A stretch of 64,000 nt of DNA from Acidobacteriota bacterium (lineage in GTDB: Bacteria; Acidobacteriota; Terriglobia; Bryobacterales; UBA6623): positions 565,231-629,230 of the forward strand of contig WGMB01000002.1 in assembly GCA_016125275.1 (NCBI GenBank), given 5' to 3'. Numbering within the stretch: position 1 is the first letter of the stretch; each line of letters starts with the position of its first letter. Shown here piece after piece: positions 16,454 through 26,604 of the stretch. Position numbers and translations under genes: made by a program. Under the pieces are notes generated by a model that was given only the letters and a program-made list of their open reading frames with translations, made no database searches and was not told the DNA's origin.

Positions 16454-17416
16454 CTAGCCGAGATACTTCGACAGGTCCGGGTGCAACAGCTTGTCGATCT
16501 CGGGCGTGTCGATGTTGCTGGGCTTGACCACCGTGGCGGGAGAATCGATGCGCTTGGGCGGCGTCTGCCCCTGCATCGCGGCGATCACCGTCTTCACCGC
16601 TTCGTAGCCGATGTTGAAAGGGTCCTGCACCACCAGGGCGTCGATCACGCCGGCGCGCATGTCCTTCTCGATCGAATCGCTCGAATCAAAGCCCACCATC
16701 CGCACCTTGCCCACTAGGTCGCGGCTCTTGAGCGCCTGCGCCGCGCCCACCGTGGCCGGCTCGGCGGATGCAAACAGCGCGCTGAGCTCCGGGTTGGCCG
16801 TCAGCATGTTCTCGGTCACGGCCAAAGCCTTGGCGCGGTCGGACATACAATACTGCTCGGCCACCTTGAGGATGCCCGGAAACTCCTTCGCCAAGGTCTC
16901 CTGAAAACCCGCCTCGCGCTCCATGGTCGAAGAGCTTCCCGGAACCATCTTGACGATCGCGATCGTCCCCTTCCCGCTCAACAGCTCGCCCATCGCCCGG
17001 GCCGCCAGCGCGCCGGCGTCGTAGTTGTTGGTCGAGACATAGGAGACGTAATTCTCCGTGTTGATGCCGGAGTCGAAGATCGTCAGCGGCACGCCCTCAC
17101 GCGCGGCGCGCTCGACCACGCTCACCAGCGAGGTGGCCTCGGTGGGCGCCAGCACGATGCCGTCGAGCCGGGCGTTGATCATCGAATCGACGATCTCGAT
17201 CTGCCGCGAGAAGTCCGTCTCGGCCGCCGGGCCCTTCCAGTCAATCTCGATGTCCGCTTCCTTTCCCGCGGCTTCCGCTCCGGCATGGACGCTCTGCCAA
17301 AAAACATGCGCCGTCGCTTTGGGGACGACTCCGATGCGCTTCTTGGTGGAGCGATTGCACGCGCTGACGGCCAGGGCGGCGGGCAGAGCGGTCAGCAGGA
17401 ATTCCCGGCGAAACAT
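16454..17416 (-). CDS. Sugar-type ABC transporter substrate-binding lipoprotein (320 aa)
   Basis: ATG at 17416 gives a lipoprotein signal with Arg pair and lipobox (FRREFLLTALPAALAVSAC, Cys at residue 19). The body is a periplasmic-binding-protein type 1 fold of the RbsB/LacI-like family: GVVPKATAHVFWQSVHAGAE, DGIVLAPTEATSL, GKGTIAIVKMVPGSSSTMEREAGF, and VRMVGFDSSDS. Known role: capture of a sugar or related ligand for an RbsAC-type importer. The matching ATPase and permease are encoded at 20239-22655 on the other strand, so the transporter is likely split. Ligand unknown. Confidence 0.88.
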   Translation of the reverse strand: MFRREFLLTALPAALAVSACNRSTKKRIGVVPKATAHVFWQSVHAGAEAAGKEADIEIDWKGPAAETDFSRQIEIVDSMINARLDGIVLAPTEATSLVSVVERAAREGVPLTIFDSGINTENYVSYVSTNNYDAGALAARAMGELLSGKGTIAIVKMVPGSSSTMEREAGFQETLAKEFPGILKVAEQYCMSDRAKALAVTENMLTANPELSALFASAEPATVGAAQALKSRDLVGKVRMVGFDSSDSIEKDMRAGVIDALVVQDPFNIGYEAVKTVIAAMQGQTPPKRIDSPATVVKPSNIDTPEIDKLLHPDLSKYLG

Positions 17417-17490
17417 GGCGAAGGGGGTATTGTATCTCGAACGCGAGCCCACAAACGCTTTACGATGACGAAGGAGCACCCGTCCGCATC

Positions 17491-18393
17491 ATGGAAGAAC
17501 GCCGCCGCAAGCCTCGCAACGCAACGCCCGTCTCCGGAGACATCACCATTGGAATGGAGCGCAGCAACGGCGAGCTCCAGACCCGTCGGGTCCGCCTGGT
17601 GGACGTGAGCGAGTGGGGCCTCGGCTTCAACACCGACAAGCCCATGGTGGTAGGGGCCAAGCTCTACGTGTGGGGCTCGGCGCTGCCGCACGCTCCCGAC
17701 GAGGCGCGGCGCACGCAGATGCAGGTCGTACACTGCCGCCTGCTGTCCGAAGAAGGGCTCTACCGCGCCGGCTGCGCCTACGAAGGCGCTCCTCGCAGCC
17801 GCGGAGACGCCGCCGTCCCCAAAGCCGAGAGCTCTTTGGTGGACCTGTATGAGGTCCTCCAGGTCAGCCCGTCCGCGGATAACGAGACGATCCACCGCGT
17901 CTACCGATTCCTGGCCCAGCGCTACCACCCCGACAATCCGGACACCGGCGACCAGACGGCCTTCCAGGCGGTGCTGCAGGCCTATCAGGTCCTCAGCGAC
18001 CCGGAACGGCGCGCCGCCTACGACCTCTCCTACCAGGGCGCCAAGACCCTGCGCTGGAAAATCTTCGAAAAACCGAGCGGGGCCGAGGGGATCGAGGCCG
18101 AGCGGCGGATGCGCTCCGGCATCCTTTCGGCGCTCTACGCCAAGAAACGCACCGATCCCGAAGGACAGGGCATGATGCTGCGGGAGATCGAAGACCTGCT
18201 CGGCTGCCCCCGCGAGCACCTGCAGTTCCCTTTCTGGTACCTGCGCCGCAAGGGCCTGATCGAGGGTCCGCAGAACGGCCGCTACGAGATCACCTTGGAC
18301 GGCGTGGACGCCGCCGAGGCCTACGAGAGCGAGGGCTACGGTCCGAAGGCCGCCACGATCCCGCAGATCGAGGCCCCGAAGGGGCGGGGCTGA
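17491..18393 (+). CDS. PilZ-DnaJ fusion protein with C-terminal winged-helix-like region (300 aa)
   Basis: Residues 3-95 look like a PilZ domain: a basic RRRKPR stretch and DVSEWGLG, matching the RxxxR and (D/N)xSxxG c-di-GMP contacts. Residues about 118-175 are a J domain with the essential HPD in RYHPDNPDTG and the typical LYEVLQVSPSADNETI start and LSDPERRAAYD end. The C-terminal third (about 215-280) resembles a winged helix (FPFWYLRRKGLIEGPQNGRYEITLDG). Known: J domains recruit DnaK (Hsp70); PilZ domains sense c-di-GMP. Inferred: c-di-GMP-controlled recruitment of DnaK. Cytoplasmic. The start is the first in-frame ATG; AAGGAG lies rather far (14 bases) upstream. Confidence 0.85.
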   Translation: MEERRRKPRNATPVSGDITIGMERSNGELQTRRVRLVDVSEWGLGFNTDKPMVVGAKLYVWGSALPHAPDEARRTQMQVVHCRLLSEEGLYRAGCAYEGAPRSRGDAAVPKAESSLVDLYEVLQVSPSADNETIHRVYRFLAQRYHPDNPDTGDQTAFQAVLQAYQVLSDPERRAAYDLSYQGAKTLRWKIFEKPSGAEGIEAERRMRSGILSALYAKKRTDPEGQGMMLREIEDLLGCPREHLQFPFWYLRRKGLIEGPQNGRYEITLDGVDAAEAYESEGYGPKAATIPQIEAPKGRG

Positions 18394-18404
18394 GCCCCTT
18401 CGGG
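18375..18404. terminator. Strong hairpin at the end of the PilZ-DnaJ gene
   Basis: A perfect 11-base stem (CCCGAAGGGGC at 18375-18385 against 18394-18404) with an 8-base loop that contains the stop codon. It sits between convergent genes and lacks a T tract. Likely a transcript-end structure for the plus strand and possibly both strands. Confidence 0.5.
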
Positions 18405-18415
18405 CCGGCCAGTGC

Positions 18416-19165
18416 TCAGAGCTTCTTGAGCCCTTCGAGCGAAAACTCCGGGGACTGACAATAATCGATCGTCTTGTGCTCGCGTTCGAAGATCTGGGCG
18501 GCTGCCTCCGGAATCTTCGCGGCGATGTCGAGCGGAATCGTGTGCACGCCGTGCTGGTCCCCGTGCAGCAGGTCCCCGGGCTTGATCGTCACGCCGCTGA
18601 TCTTGACGGGCTTGCCGAACTCCACCATGTGCACATAGGCGTGCGAGACGCTCACGTGCCGCGAAAAGAAGTGGAAGCCCAGCAAGCGCACCTCGTTGAG
18701 GTCGCGCACGCTGCCGTCGGTCACCACGCCCACCGCGCCCAACGCATGGTGGATGCTACCGTTCACCTCTCCCCAGAACGAGCCCACGCCGGTCGGGTCA
18801 TCCAGATCCTGCAGCACGATCACACGCGGCGCCGGGATCGACACGATGTAGTCCCACCAGTCATGGCGCGCCACATAACTGCCGCCTTGCGGAGCCTTCG
18901 TGGAGGCACGGATCGTCGCCGGCACGGCGTAGCCCACCATGCCGCCGAGCTCCGGGAAGACCGGCTTGATGTCCGGCGGCAGAAAGCCTTCGTTGCGGGG
19001 CCGCACGTCGAACGTCTCGATCGCGTTGGCCGCCGTCGGCGTATCCATGCGTTTGAGCGCCAGCAGCGTCTTGAAGTCCACCGGGCTGGCCGGCGAGGGA
19101 ACGGCGGCCGCGGCCGGAGACAGGCCCAGCGCCGCGGCGGAAGAGAGGAAGTGTCGACGATCCAT
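18416..19165 (-). CDS. RraA-family protein with Tat-like signal (249 aa)
   Basis: ATG at 19165 has the ribosome binding site GAGGAG five bases upstream. The N-terminus (DRRHFLSSAAALGLSPAAAA) is a twin-arginine-like signal. The RraA/dimethylmenaquinone-methyltransferase-like fold is clear: AVGVVTDGSVRDLNEV carries the Asp-Gly-x-x-Arg-Asp metal/substrate motif, and PGDLLHGDQHGV is the second landmark. Known members include 4-hydroxy-4-methyl-2-oxoglutarate/oxaloacetate aldolases and the RNase E regulator RraA; the original methyltransferase naming is obsolete. Exported versions occur in acidobacteria and planctomycetes. Inferred: periplasmic metal-dependent aldolase or lyase of unknown substrate. 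Confidence 0.85.
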   Translation of the reverse strand: MDRRHFLSSAAALGLSPAAAAVPSPASPVDFKTLLALKRMDTPTAANAIETFDVRPRNEGFLPPDIKPVFPELGGMVGYAVPATIRASTKAPQGGSYVARHDWWDYIVSIPAPRVIVLQDLDDPTGVGSFWGEVNGSIHHALGAVGVVTDGSVRDLNEVRLLGFHFFSRHVSVSHAYVHMVEFGKPVKISGVTIKPGDLLHGDQHGVHTIPLDIAAKIPEAAAQIFEREHKTIDYCQSPEFSLEGLKKL

Positions 19166-19212
19166 GGTGCTCCTCTTGGGCCTTCGCCGTGCGCGAAGCC
19201 GCCGGTATCGTA

Positions 19213-20148
19213 CTACGAACCGCCGTCGCCCGTCCCCTCGCCCATCACTTGCTGGTGGCCGAGCGCCTGCAGCGCCTGCGTCAGGTCGTCGCGCAGCTTC
19301 ACGTCCGCTCCCATCACGTTGGCGTAGCGGATGGTGCGAATGTGGCGCACGTCGAAGGTCAGATCGTCGGCCGACTGCGCCAGCACGATCCAATCCTTCT
19401 TCCAGGCGTCGGCCAAACCGGCCTCGTAGTACACGTTGGGATTCTTTCCGGTGAAATCGACGATCACAATGTCGGCGGCGGCGATCTGCTCCTTCAAGTC
19501 CTCCACGACCGGGCGCGAAATGTAGATCTGGTCGGCCCGCACGCAGTCGATGCCGAAGCTCTGGATCGTTTCAGCGATCACGCGGTGGACGAAGTCGAGC
19601 TCCTGCGCGAACGGCATCACGACGAAGGCGCGCGGCTGCTGCTTGCGAATCTCGACCTTTTCGAAGCGAGCCCTGGTGCGGAAGGTCCGCAGCCCCACCT
19701 GGCCGATCTGGTAGAACTCGTCGAACACCGTCAACTGCTGCACGTCGTTGTCGTAGAGCGTGATGCGGCTGCCGTTGAACTCCACCCGCAAGTGATAGGT
19801 CTGGTCCACAGCCACCGAGTGGCGGCGGCCCACGGCTTGGCGGTGTTGGTAGATGGGCCCTTGGATGACCTTGCCGACGAAGAACTTGGAGTCGAACGCC
19901 GCCGTGCCGGCGTAGAAGTAGCTGTCGGGCCCGGAATAGCGGAACACCAGGCTGGCTTCGAGCGAGAGCTCGTCGTTGCGCGTCTTGCGCCCTTCCAGCG
20001 GCGTGATGTCCGCGGAAATCGACCCGTTCTTGACGCGGTCGCCGAACAACAAGGTCTGTTCCAGGGAACGCGGTTTGAGCGGCGACGTGAAGCCGCTCTC
20101 GTCCACATCCCAGTCGTCCTGCAGCATCGAGTATCGAAACTTGGCCAC
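19213..20148 (-). CDS. Two-domain protein: LamG/DUF1080-like N-terminus and nucleoside-deoxyribosyltransferase/TIR-like C-terminus (311 aa)
   Basis: GTG at 20148 follows GGGGAGGG. Residues 1-165 look like a concanavalin-type jelly roll of the DUF1080 kind (DRVKNGSISADITPLEGR, LVFRYSGPDSYFYAG, YHLRVEFNGSRITLYDND). Residues about 170-280 form a Rossmann-like domain with AFVVMPFAQELDFVHRVI, CVRADQIYISRPVVEDLKEQ, ADIVIVDFTGKNPNVYYEAGLA and FDVRHIRTIRY, the layout of nucleoside 2-deoxyribosyltransferase-like/TIR-like domains found in bacterial immune effectors; the Glu of YYEAG would be the catalytic residue. No signal peptide, so cytoplasmic. Function is inferred: sensing by the first domain and nucleotide or NAD hydrolysis by the second. 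Confidence 0.75.
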   Translation of the reverse strand: MAKFRYSMLQDDWDVDESGFTSPLKPRSLEQTLLFGDRVKNGSISADITPLEGRKTRNDELSLEASLVFRYSGPDSYFYAGTAAFDSKFFVGKVIQGPIYQHRQAVGRRHSVAVDQTYHLRVEFNGSRITLYDNDVQQLTVFDEFYQIGQVGLRTFRTRARFEKVEIRKQQPRAFVVMPFAQELDFVHRVIAETIQSFGIDCVRADQIYISRPVVEDLKEQIAAADIVIVDFTGKNPNVYYEAGLADAWKKDWIVLAQSADDLTFDVRHIRTIRYANVMGADVKLRDDLTQALQALGHQQVMGEGTGDGGS

Positions 20149-20238
20149 GGCGGACGCCCTCCCCTTTGCGCGGTCTCCATTCTACCCCCGCCCCGCAAGG
20201 CCGGCGGCGGCCTATGCTACCCTGCAACGTCGGTCAGC

Positions 20239-21713
<1,475 letters not shown>

Positions 21714-21717
<4 letters not shown>

Positions 21718-22655
21718 AGTTGCGGTCCGGGATGTTGCAGAAGCTGCTGCCGTTCTTGAGCCTGATCGGGCTCTTCGTGTTCCTGTCGATTGCGTCGCCG
21801 TACTTCCTTACGGCCACGAATCTGGCCTCGGTGGTGCGGCAAACGGCTGTGATCAACATCATGGCGCTGGGCATGACGCTGATCATCGTCTCCGGCGGCA
21901 TCGATCTTTCGGTCGGGGCGATCCTGGCTTTTTCCGGCGTGGCCGGCACGATGGCGATGGCGGGGGGGCAGCCGATCTGGATCGGCCTGCTGGTCGGCGT
22001 CGTCTGCGGCACGGCCTGGGGCCTGCTCAACGGCCTGTTGACGACGACGCTGCGGATTCCGCCGTTCATCGTCACGCTGGGCACGCTCGGTATCGCGCGC
22101 GGCGTCACCTTGATCCTCTCGGGCGGCTTGCCGATCACGGGACTGCCGCCGGAGTTGGCCTTTCTGGGCGAAGGAATGGTCTTCGGCGTCCCCTTCGTTC
22201 TGCTGGTGCTGCTGGCGACGGCGGGACTGGTGCACGTGACGCTCGACAAGACCAAGCTCGGCCGTTACACCTACGCCATCGGCAGCAACGTGCAAGCGGC
22301 GGTCTACGCGGGCATTCCCGTGGCGCGCTATACCGTGGCCGTCTACGCCATCTCCGGAGCCCTGTGCGGATTGGCGAGCCTGATCGAGGCCTCCCGGCTG
22401 ATGACCGGTCAGCCGACGGCGGGCCAAGGCTACGAGCTCCAGGTGATCGCCGCGGTGGTCATCGGCGGAGGCAGCCTCACCGGCGGCGAAGGCAGTGTGG
22501 CGGGCACTCTCGTGGGCGCCTTCATCATGGGCCTGCTGGCCAACGGCAGCGACCTGCTGGGCATCAACCCTTATCTGCAACAGGCCATCATCGGCGGCAT
22601 CATCATCCTGGCCGTGGCGCTCGACGAGGCTCGCAAGCGCCGCTTCGCCCGCTAG
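21714..22655 (+). CDS. Sugar ABC transporter permease, RbsC type (313 aa)
   Basis: Starts within the stop of the ATPase gene (ATGA overlap). About nine to ten membrane helices are visible, with the family signature ISGGIDLSVGAILAFSG written here as VSGGIDLSVGAILAF, and GGEGSVAGTLVGAFIMG near the C-terminus. This is the BPD_transp_2 family (ribose/xylose/galactose and autoinducer-2 importers). Length is typical. Forms the channel with two copies of the RbsA-like ATPase chain or one double ATPase. The operon ends here; the next gene begins 73 bases on. Confidence 0.92.
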
Positions 22656-22728
22656 GCGCGCGCCAAGGCGCCGGACCTTGTCTCACTATTTGCGGGCGGC
22701 CCCCGGCTTCGCCTAGACTTGGCAGCGC

Positions 22729-23334
22729 ATGAAAGGCAAGGTTCTCTACGAGTGGGTCCGCAAGATCCATATGTACGCCGGATTGCTGACGTTCATGGCG
22801 TTCGTGATCTGGGGAGTCACGGGCGTGCATGCCGTCTTCCTGCCCAAGCCCGGCGAGTTTACTCCGCCGCCGGTTTCATCGGTGCGGGAGGTCCCCTTCC
22901 AGGCCGACGGCTCCCTCGACGACAAGCAGCTCGCCGCGGCCATCTCCGACGTGATCCAGGTTCCCCTCGCCGGCGGGCGGTACAACATCCACCGCGACAA
23001 GGATCTGAACCTCGCGTTCAACATCTTCACCATCAATGGCGGAAGGGAAGTGACGTTTCTCGAGGAGCAAGGAATCGTCCGCGTGGACCATCGCGCCAAC
23101 AGCTTCTTGAGCTACCTTTCGTCGATGCACACGGCGCATTCGGGCCGGATGCGCCTGACGCTGGCCTCGACCGCCTGGGGCTACTACAACGAGATGTCGA
23201 TCTGGGCGTTCGTGTTCATGACGCTCTCCGGCATCTACATGTGGCTGGCGACGCGCCCCAAGCTGCGCTGGGCGCAGGCGTCGTTCGTGGGGATGGCCGC
23301 CCTGACGGCGGCGCTGTGGATCGTGATTCGGTGA
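22729..23334 (+). CDS. PepSY-associated membrane protein, first of a pair (201 aa)
   Basis: Two predicted membrane helices: residues 14-37 (GLLTFMAFVIWGVTGVHAV) and a C-terminal pair near 160-200 (MSIWAFVFMTLSGIYMWLA, then AALTAALWIVI). The helix motif WGVTG...F after a His-containing N-terminus and the HSG...LYYNEMS region resemble PepSY-associated transmembrane (PepSY_TM) proteins. A periplasmic loop of about 110 residues lies between. Four bases separate it from the next, related gene. In larger family members these parts are in one chain; here they are split. Known relatives are often near iron uptake or act as membrane oxidoreductase subunits; no direct evidence here. Confidence 0.75.
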   Translation: MKGKVLYEWVRKIHMYAGLLTFMAFVIWGVTGVHAVFLPKPGEFTPPPVSSVREVPFQADGSLDDKQLAAAISDVIQVPLAGGRYNIHRDKDLNLAFNIFTINGGREVTFLEEQGIVRVDHRANSFLSYLSSMHTAHSGRMRLTLASTAWGYYNEMSIWAFVFMTLSGIYMWLATRPKLRWAQASFVGMAALTAALWIVIR

Positions 23335-23338
23335 CGCC

Positions 23339-23917
23339 ATGTTCCGACTGATGCGCAACATTCACCTGGGGCTGGGCCTGCTGTTCGTCGGCATGGCGCT
23401 GATCTTCGGCTTGAGCTCGCTGGTGATCGTCTTCCGCCCGCGCCTCGAGACCAAGCCCGTGGACTCGGAGAGACAAGTGAACATTTCGGCGGAAGCGGCG
23501 GCGAGCCCGCGGGCCGCCGCCCGGGAGCTGATGGCCGAGCACGGCCTCGCGGGCGATCTGCGGCAGATCCAAGAAGATGGCGACACGGTCAAATTCCGCA
23601 TCGTGCGCCCCGGCGAGACCGCCGAGGTGGAATATTCCCGCTCGAACGGCCAGGCCACGGTGAAGCTGCGCCGCCAGGGCGCGCTCGAGACCATGGTGCA
23701 ACTGCACACCAACCACGGCCTTTGGCACGACTACGTGCCCTCGAACCTGTGGGCCGCGATCTCGCTGCTGACGTCGCTCGGGCTGCTGCTGCTCGGCGTC
23801 TCGGGGATCTACTTGTGGTTCTCGTTCCACAAGGAGCGGGTCATCGGCGGCTGGCTGCTCGGGCTCGGTCTGGCGTTCTCGCTGGTTGTGCTCGTCCTGA
23901 CGCGGCTGGAACAGTAG
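23339..23917 (+). CDS. PepSY-associated membrane protein, second of a pair (192 aa)
   Basis: Same architecture as the preceding protein: one N-terminal helix (LGLGLLFVGMALIFGLSSLVIV), a periplasmic PepSY-like loop of about 110 residues with MVQLHTNHGLWHDYVPS, then two C-terminal helices (ISLLTSLGLLLLGVSGIYLWF and LLGLGLAFSLVVLVL). His residues at the start (NIHLG) and in LHTNHG are positioned like those of haem or metal-binding PepSY_TM proteins. Tight spacing implies co-translation and probably a heterodimer with the first protein. Confidence 0.75.
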   Translation: MFRLMRNIHLGLGLLFVGMALIFGLSSLVIVFRPRLETKPVDSERQVNISAEAAASPRAAARELMAEHGLAGDLRQIQEDGDTVKFRIVRPGETAEVEYSRSNGQATVKLRRQGALETMVQLHTNHGLWHDYVPSNLWAAISLLTSLGLLLLGVSGIYLWFSFHKERVIGGWLLGLGLAFSLVVLVLTRLEQ

Positions 23918-23944
23918 CGCTAGAATCAGCGCCAGGAGCGGCGC

Positions 23945-24499
23945 ATGATGTCGATGGCGGCCGAAGTTCGCAAAAAGCTGACCTGGGAGGACATCCGCGA
24001 CTTGCCCGAGGGCGAGAAGGCCGAGCTGGTCGAGGGGGAGCTGTACTTGGCGCCGACTGCCGGAACTCCGCATCAATCGATCGGAACGCGTCTGACGGTC
24101 CTGATCTTCAATTTCGTCGAAGAGCGCGACTTGGGATGGTTCAGCGGACGGGATGTGCACTACGTCTTCGACGAGCACAACCACTTCGAGCCGGACCTCT
24201 CCTTCGTCGCCAAGGACCGCATGCACCTGATCCGTGGGCCCTATGTGGACGGGCCGCCCGATCTCGCCATCGAGATCCTCTCGCCCTCCAATCGCAAGCA
24301 CGACACCGAGCTCAAGTTCCGCTACTACGCCCGGTTCGGCGTGAAGGAATACTGGATGGTCGATCCGGACGCCAAGGCGATCGCGATCTTCGCGCTCGAA
24401 GGCGCCGACTACGAGCTCGTCGGGGAGTTCACGCCCGGCCAGCCGATCCGCAGCCGGGTGCTCGAAGGCCTCTCCTTCGATCCCGCCAAGATCTTCTAG
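23945..24499 (+). CDS. Uma2-family (DUF820) PD-(D/E)XK nuclease-like protein (184 aa)
   Basis: ATG at 23945 follows AGGAG with six bases spacing. Uma2 landmarks: TWEDIRDLPEGEKAELVEGELYL written from about residue 12, PHQSIGTRL, EPDLSFVAKDR, PPDLAIEILSPSN and KFRYYARFGVKEYWMVDP. The PD-(D/E)XK-type residues would be the Asp of EPDLSF, the Glu of AIEILSPS and the Lys of the following helix. Known: abundant in cyanobacteria and acidobacteria, often of unclear role, possibly mobile-element linked. Soluble; no partner toxin/antitoxin gene nearby. Confidence 0.88.
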   Translation: MMSMAAEVRKKLTWEDIRDLPEGEKAELVEGELYLAPTAGTPHQSIGTRLTVLIFNFVEERDLGWFSGRDVHYVFDEHNHFEPDLSFVAKDRMHLIRGPYVDGPPDLAIEILSPSNRKHDTELKFRYYARFGVKEYWMVDPDAKAIAIFALEGADYELVGEFTPGQPIRSRVLEGLSFDPAKIF

Positions 24500-24522
24500 C
24501 GGCGGGCCTCAGGCCGCGCCGC
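24499..24522. terminator. GC-rich hairpin between convergent genes
   Basis: A 10-base stem with one bulged base and a three-base loop begins at the last base of the Uma2 stop codon and covers the stop codon of the convergent serine-hydrolase gene. No T tract. Good candidate for a shared bidirectional transcript end. Confidence 0.45.
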
Positions 24523-25405
24523 CGCAGATCATCCGATCGATCGAACGAATCAACGGTGGAAACAAGGCCCCGCCGCCCTCTCGCTCCAGCAAGGCCACCG
24601 CCACATAGCGGTACTCGCCGGCCTCCACCAGGGCGCCGTCGGCGTGGTAGTTCCGCCAAGTGCCGCTCTTGCGGTAGATGGAGCGGCCCGGCACGTCAGC
24701 CAAACCGGCCACGAACTTGTGGCGGATACCCGGCGCCGACAGGATCTTCTTGATCTCCGCGCTGGCCTGTTGGCTGATCAGCCGCCCCTCTTCGACCAGC
24801 CAGAAGAAGCGCGCCGTCTGGGCCGCGGTCGCCCCGTGCGAGAGGTTGTGCAGCGGGTCGCGCTTCCAGCGGTCGTTCGGGCCGCCGTAGCCCTTGCCCA
24901 GCCACAAGCCGCCATTCTCCTGCGGGTCATAGAAGCGGTACTTGCGCAAGGTGCGGGCGATGTACTCGAATCCGATGGTCTGGATGGCGCGCGAGGCGTC
25001 GACGTTGCTCGAAAAGCGCGTCAGGCGGGTGAACATCTCCCGCACAGCCGGCGTGTAGCGTAGCAGCCCCTCCTGGATGCGCTCGAAGCCGGCGATCAGG
25101 ATCGCGATCTTCGGCAAGCTCGCCGCATACAGCATGGCGTGGTCATTCAGGCCCGCATAGCGCAGCTTGTCCGGCCGGCTCAGGTCGAGCAGCGCGACGG
25201 CCATGCGTCCGCTGTCGAGATCCGGCCGCAGGCCGAGATCCACGACGCTGCGACGCAGAGCCTCCTGCAAGGTCGCGTCGGCGGCCGGCAGCATCTCGCA
25301 GCTCGACGCGGGCGGCGGCGGCTCGGAGGCGCGCAGATTGGCAACTTGGGGGAGAGTAACCAGGCCGGGAACCAGGCCCAGGAACGCACGACGTGTGGCA
25401 GCCAT
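24509..25405 (-). CDS. Class A beta-lactamase-fold serine hydrolase, exported (298 aa)
   Basis: A twin-arginine-like signal starts the protein (ATRRAFLGLVPGLVTL). The three active-site elements of the penicillin-binding/beta-lactamase fold are visible: S96-L-P-K99, S132-S-N134 (the SDN-like loop) and K246-S-G-T249. The class A Glu166-equivalent omega loop is not recognisable, so true beta-lactamase activity is doubtful. Known relatives act as peptidases, esterases or lactamase-like proteins in the periplasm. Length fits. Single gene, ends in the shared hairpin with the Uma2 gene. Confidence 0.85.
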   Translation of the reverse strand: MAATRRAFLGLVPGLVTLPQVANLRASEPPPPASSCEMLPAADATLQEALRRSVVDLGLRPDLDSGRMAVALLDLSRPDKLRYAGLNDHAMLYAASLPKIAILIAGFERIQEGLLRYTPAVREMFTRLTRFSSNVDASRAIQTIGFEYIARTLRKYRFYDPQENGGLWLGKGYGGPNDRWKRDPLHNLSHGATAAQTARFFWLVEEGRLISQQASAEIKKILSAPGIRHKFVAGLADVPGRSIYRKSGTWRNYHADGALVEAGEYRYVAVALLEREGGGALFPPLIRSIDRMICGGAA

Positions 25406-25548
25406 AGGCAGTGCGGATTTCCCCCCAGGGTAGTCCAGGTCCGCCGCTCGGCGCCAGCGCTATTTCGCGGACCAGCCGTTTGGGGGTCAACGGTTTAGCG
25501 CCCCGCCCACCTCCGCCGGAGAGGTCGAACCGTGCTACGTTCCTGAGG

Positions 25549-26595
25549 ATGCGCAGCCATTCCGTCGCCCTTTTGCCCGGGGACGGCGTCGGTCCCGAAG
25601 TCGTCGCCGAAGCCGTCAAAGTCCTCCGCGCCGCCGCTCGGCTCGACGGCGGGTTCGAGCTCGCCATGGAAGAGATCTCCATCGGCGCCGGCGAATACCT
25701 GCGTAGCGGCGAGGCGATGTCAGAGCAGGCCTTCCAGCGCATCCGCGCCAAGGACGCCGTGCTACTGGGCGCCATGGGCCTGCCGAGCGTACGGCTGCCT
25801 TCCGGCGTGGAGATCGCCCCGCAACTCGACCTGCGCGAGCGGCTGGACCTCTACGCCGGCCTTCGCCCCATCCGCCTCTACCACCCCCGCTTCTCGCCGT
25901 TGGCGTCGAAGCGGGCCGGCTCCATCGACCTGCTCCTGGTGCGCGAAAACACCGAAGGCATGTTCTGGTCGCGCAAGGGTTCTCTTGTGGCGAACGATGA
26001 CGAGCGGATCGACGGCCTGCGCATCTCCCGCGCCGGATCCGAGAGACTCTTCCGAGCCGCCTTCGAGCAAGCCCGCGCTCGGCGAGGCAAGGTCACCCTC
26101 GTCGACAAAGCCAACGTGCTGCCGTCGCTGGCTTTCTTCCGCGGCATCTTCGACGAGGTCGCCGCCGAGTTCCCCGACATTGAGACCGAGCGGATCTACG
26201 TGGACGCCGCGGCGCTCTATCTGGTGCGCCGGCCGGAATCCTTCGACGTGATGGTCACCGAGAACATGTTCGGAGACATCCTCTCGGACTTGGCGGCCGG
26301 GCTGATCGGCGGCATGGGGATGGCCCCGTCGGGCGACATCGGCGACCGCCACGCGGTCTTCCAGCCGTCGCACGGCTCCGCGCCGGACATTGCCGGTCAA
26401 GGCGTCGCCAACCCGACGGCCACGATCCTGTCGGCCGCCCTGCTGCTGGACTGGTTGGGTGAGAAGGAGGCGGCCGGGGCCGTCTCGCGCGCTGTGGAGA
26501 GAGCCCTCAACGATCCGGCCCAATGGACGCGCGACCTGGGCGGCGAGCAGAGCTGCGCCGGGCTGGGCGACGCCGTGGTCGCCCAGCTCGGCTGA
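25549..26595 (+). CDS. Isocitrate/isopropylmalate dehydrogenase family oxidoreductase (348 aa)
   Basis: The ATG at 25549 gives [21 protein letters not shown], the family start with the GDGxGPEV loop. Further landmarks: [14 protein letters not shown] (substrate-specificity helix), the Arg residues in [18 protein letters not shown], the YxxD-type region [25 protein letters not shown] (metal-binding Asp residues) and [19 protein letters not shown] (NAD adenosine site). The RENTEG form of the specificity segment is unlike LeuB (RELTGG) and closer to tartrate, isocitrate or homoisocitrate dehydrogenases, so the substrate is not decided. No leucine-biosynthesis genes are adjacent. Cytoplasmic, NAD(P)-dependent oxidative decarboxylation. 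Confidence 0.9.
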   Translation: MRSHSVALLPGDGVGPEVVAEAVKVLRAAARLDGGFELAMEEISIGAGEYLRSGEAMSEQAFQRIRAKDAVLLGAMGLPSVRLPSGVEIAPQLDLRERLDLYAGLRPIRLYHPRFSPLASKRAGSIDLLLVRENTEGMFWSRKGSLVANDDERIDGLRISRAGSERLFRAAFEQARARRGKVTLVDKANVLPSLAFFRGIFDEVAAEFPDIETERIYVDAAALYLVRRPESFDVMVTENMFGDILSDLAAGLIGGMGMAPSGDIGDRHAVFQPSHGSAPDIAGQGVANPTATILSAALLLDWLGEKEAAGAVSRAVERALNDPAQWTRDLGGEQSCAGLGDAVVAQLG

Positions 26596-26604
26596 ACGCG
26601 CCCT

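Noticed and set aside
24509-25405. Serine hydrolase as an antibiotic-resistance beta-lactamase
   Set aside because: SxxK, SxN and KSG elements fit the fold but the class A omega-loop Glu is not recognisable; a general serine-hydrolase call is safer.
25549-26595. Dehydrogenase as LeuB
   Set aside because: The specificity segment is RENTEG rather than RELTGG and no leu genes are near; only the family can be stated.
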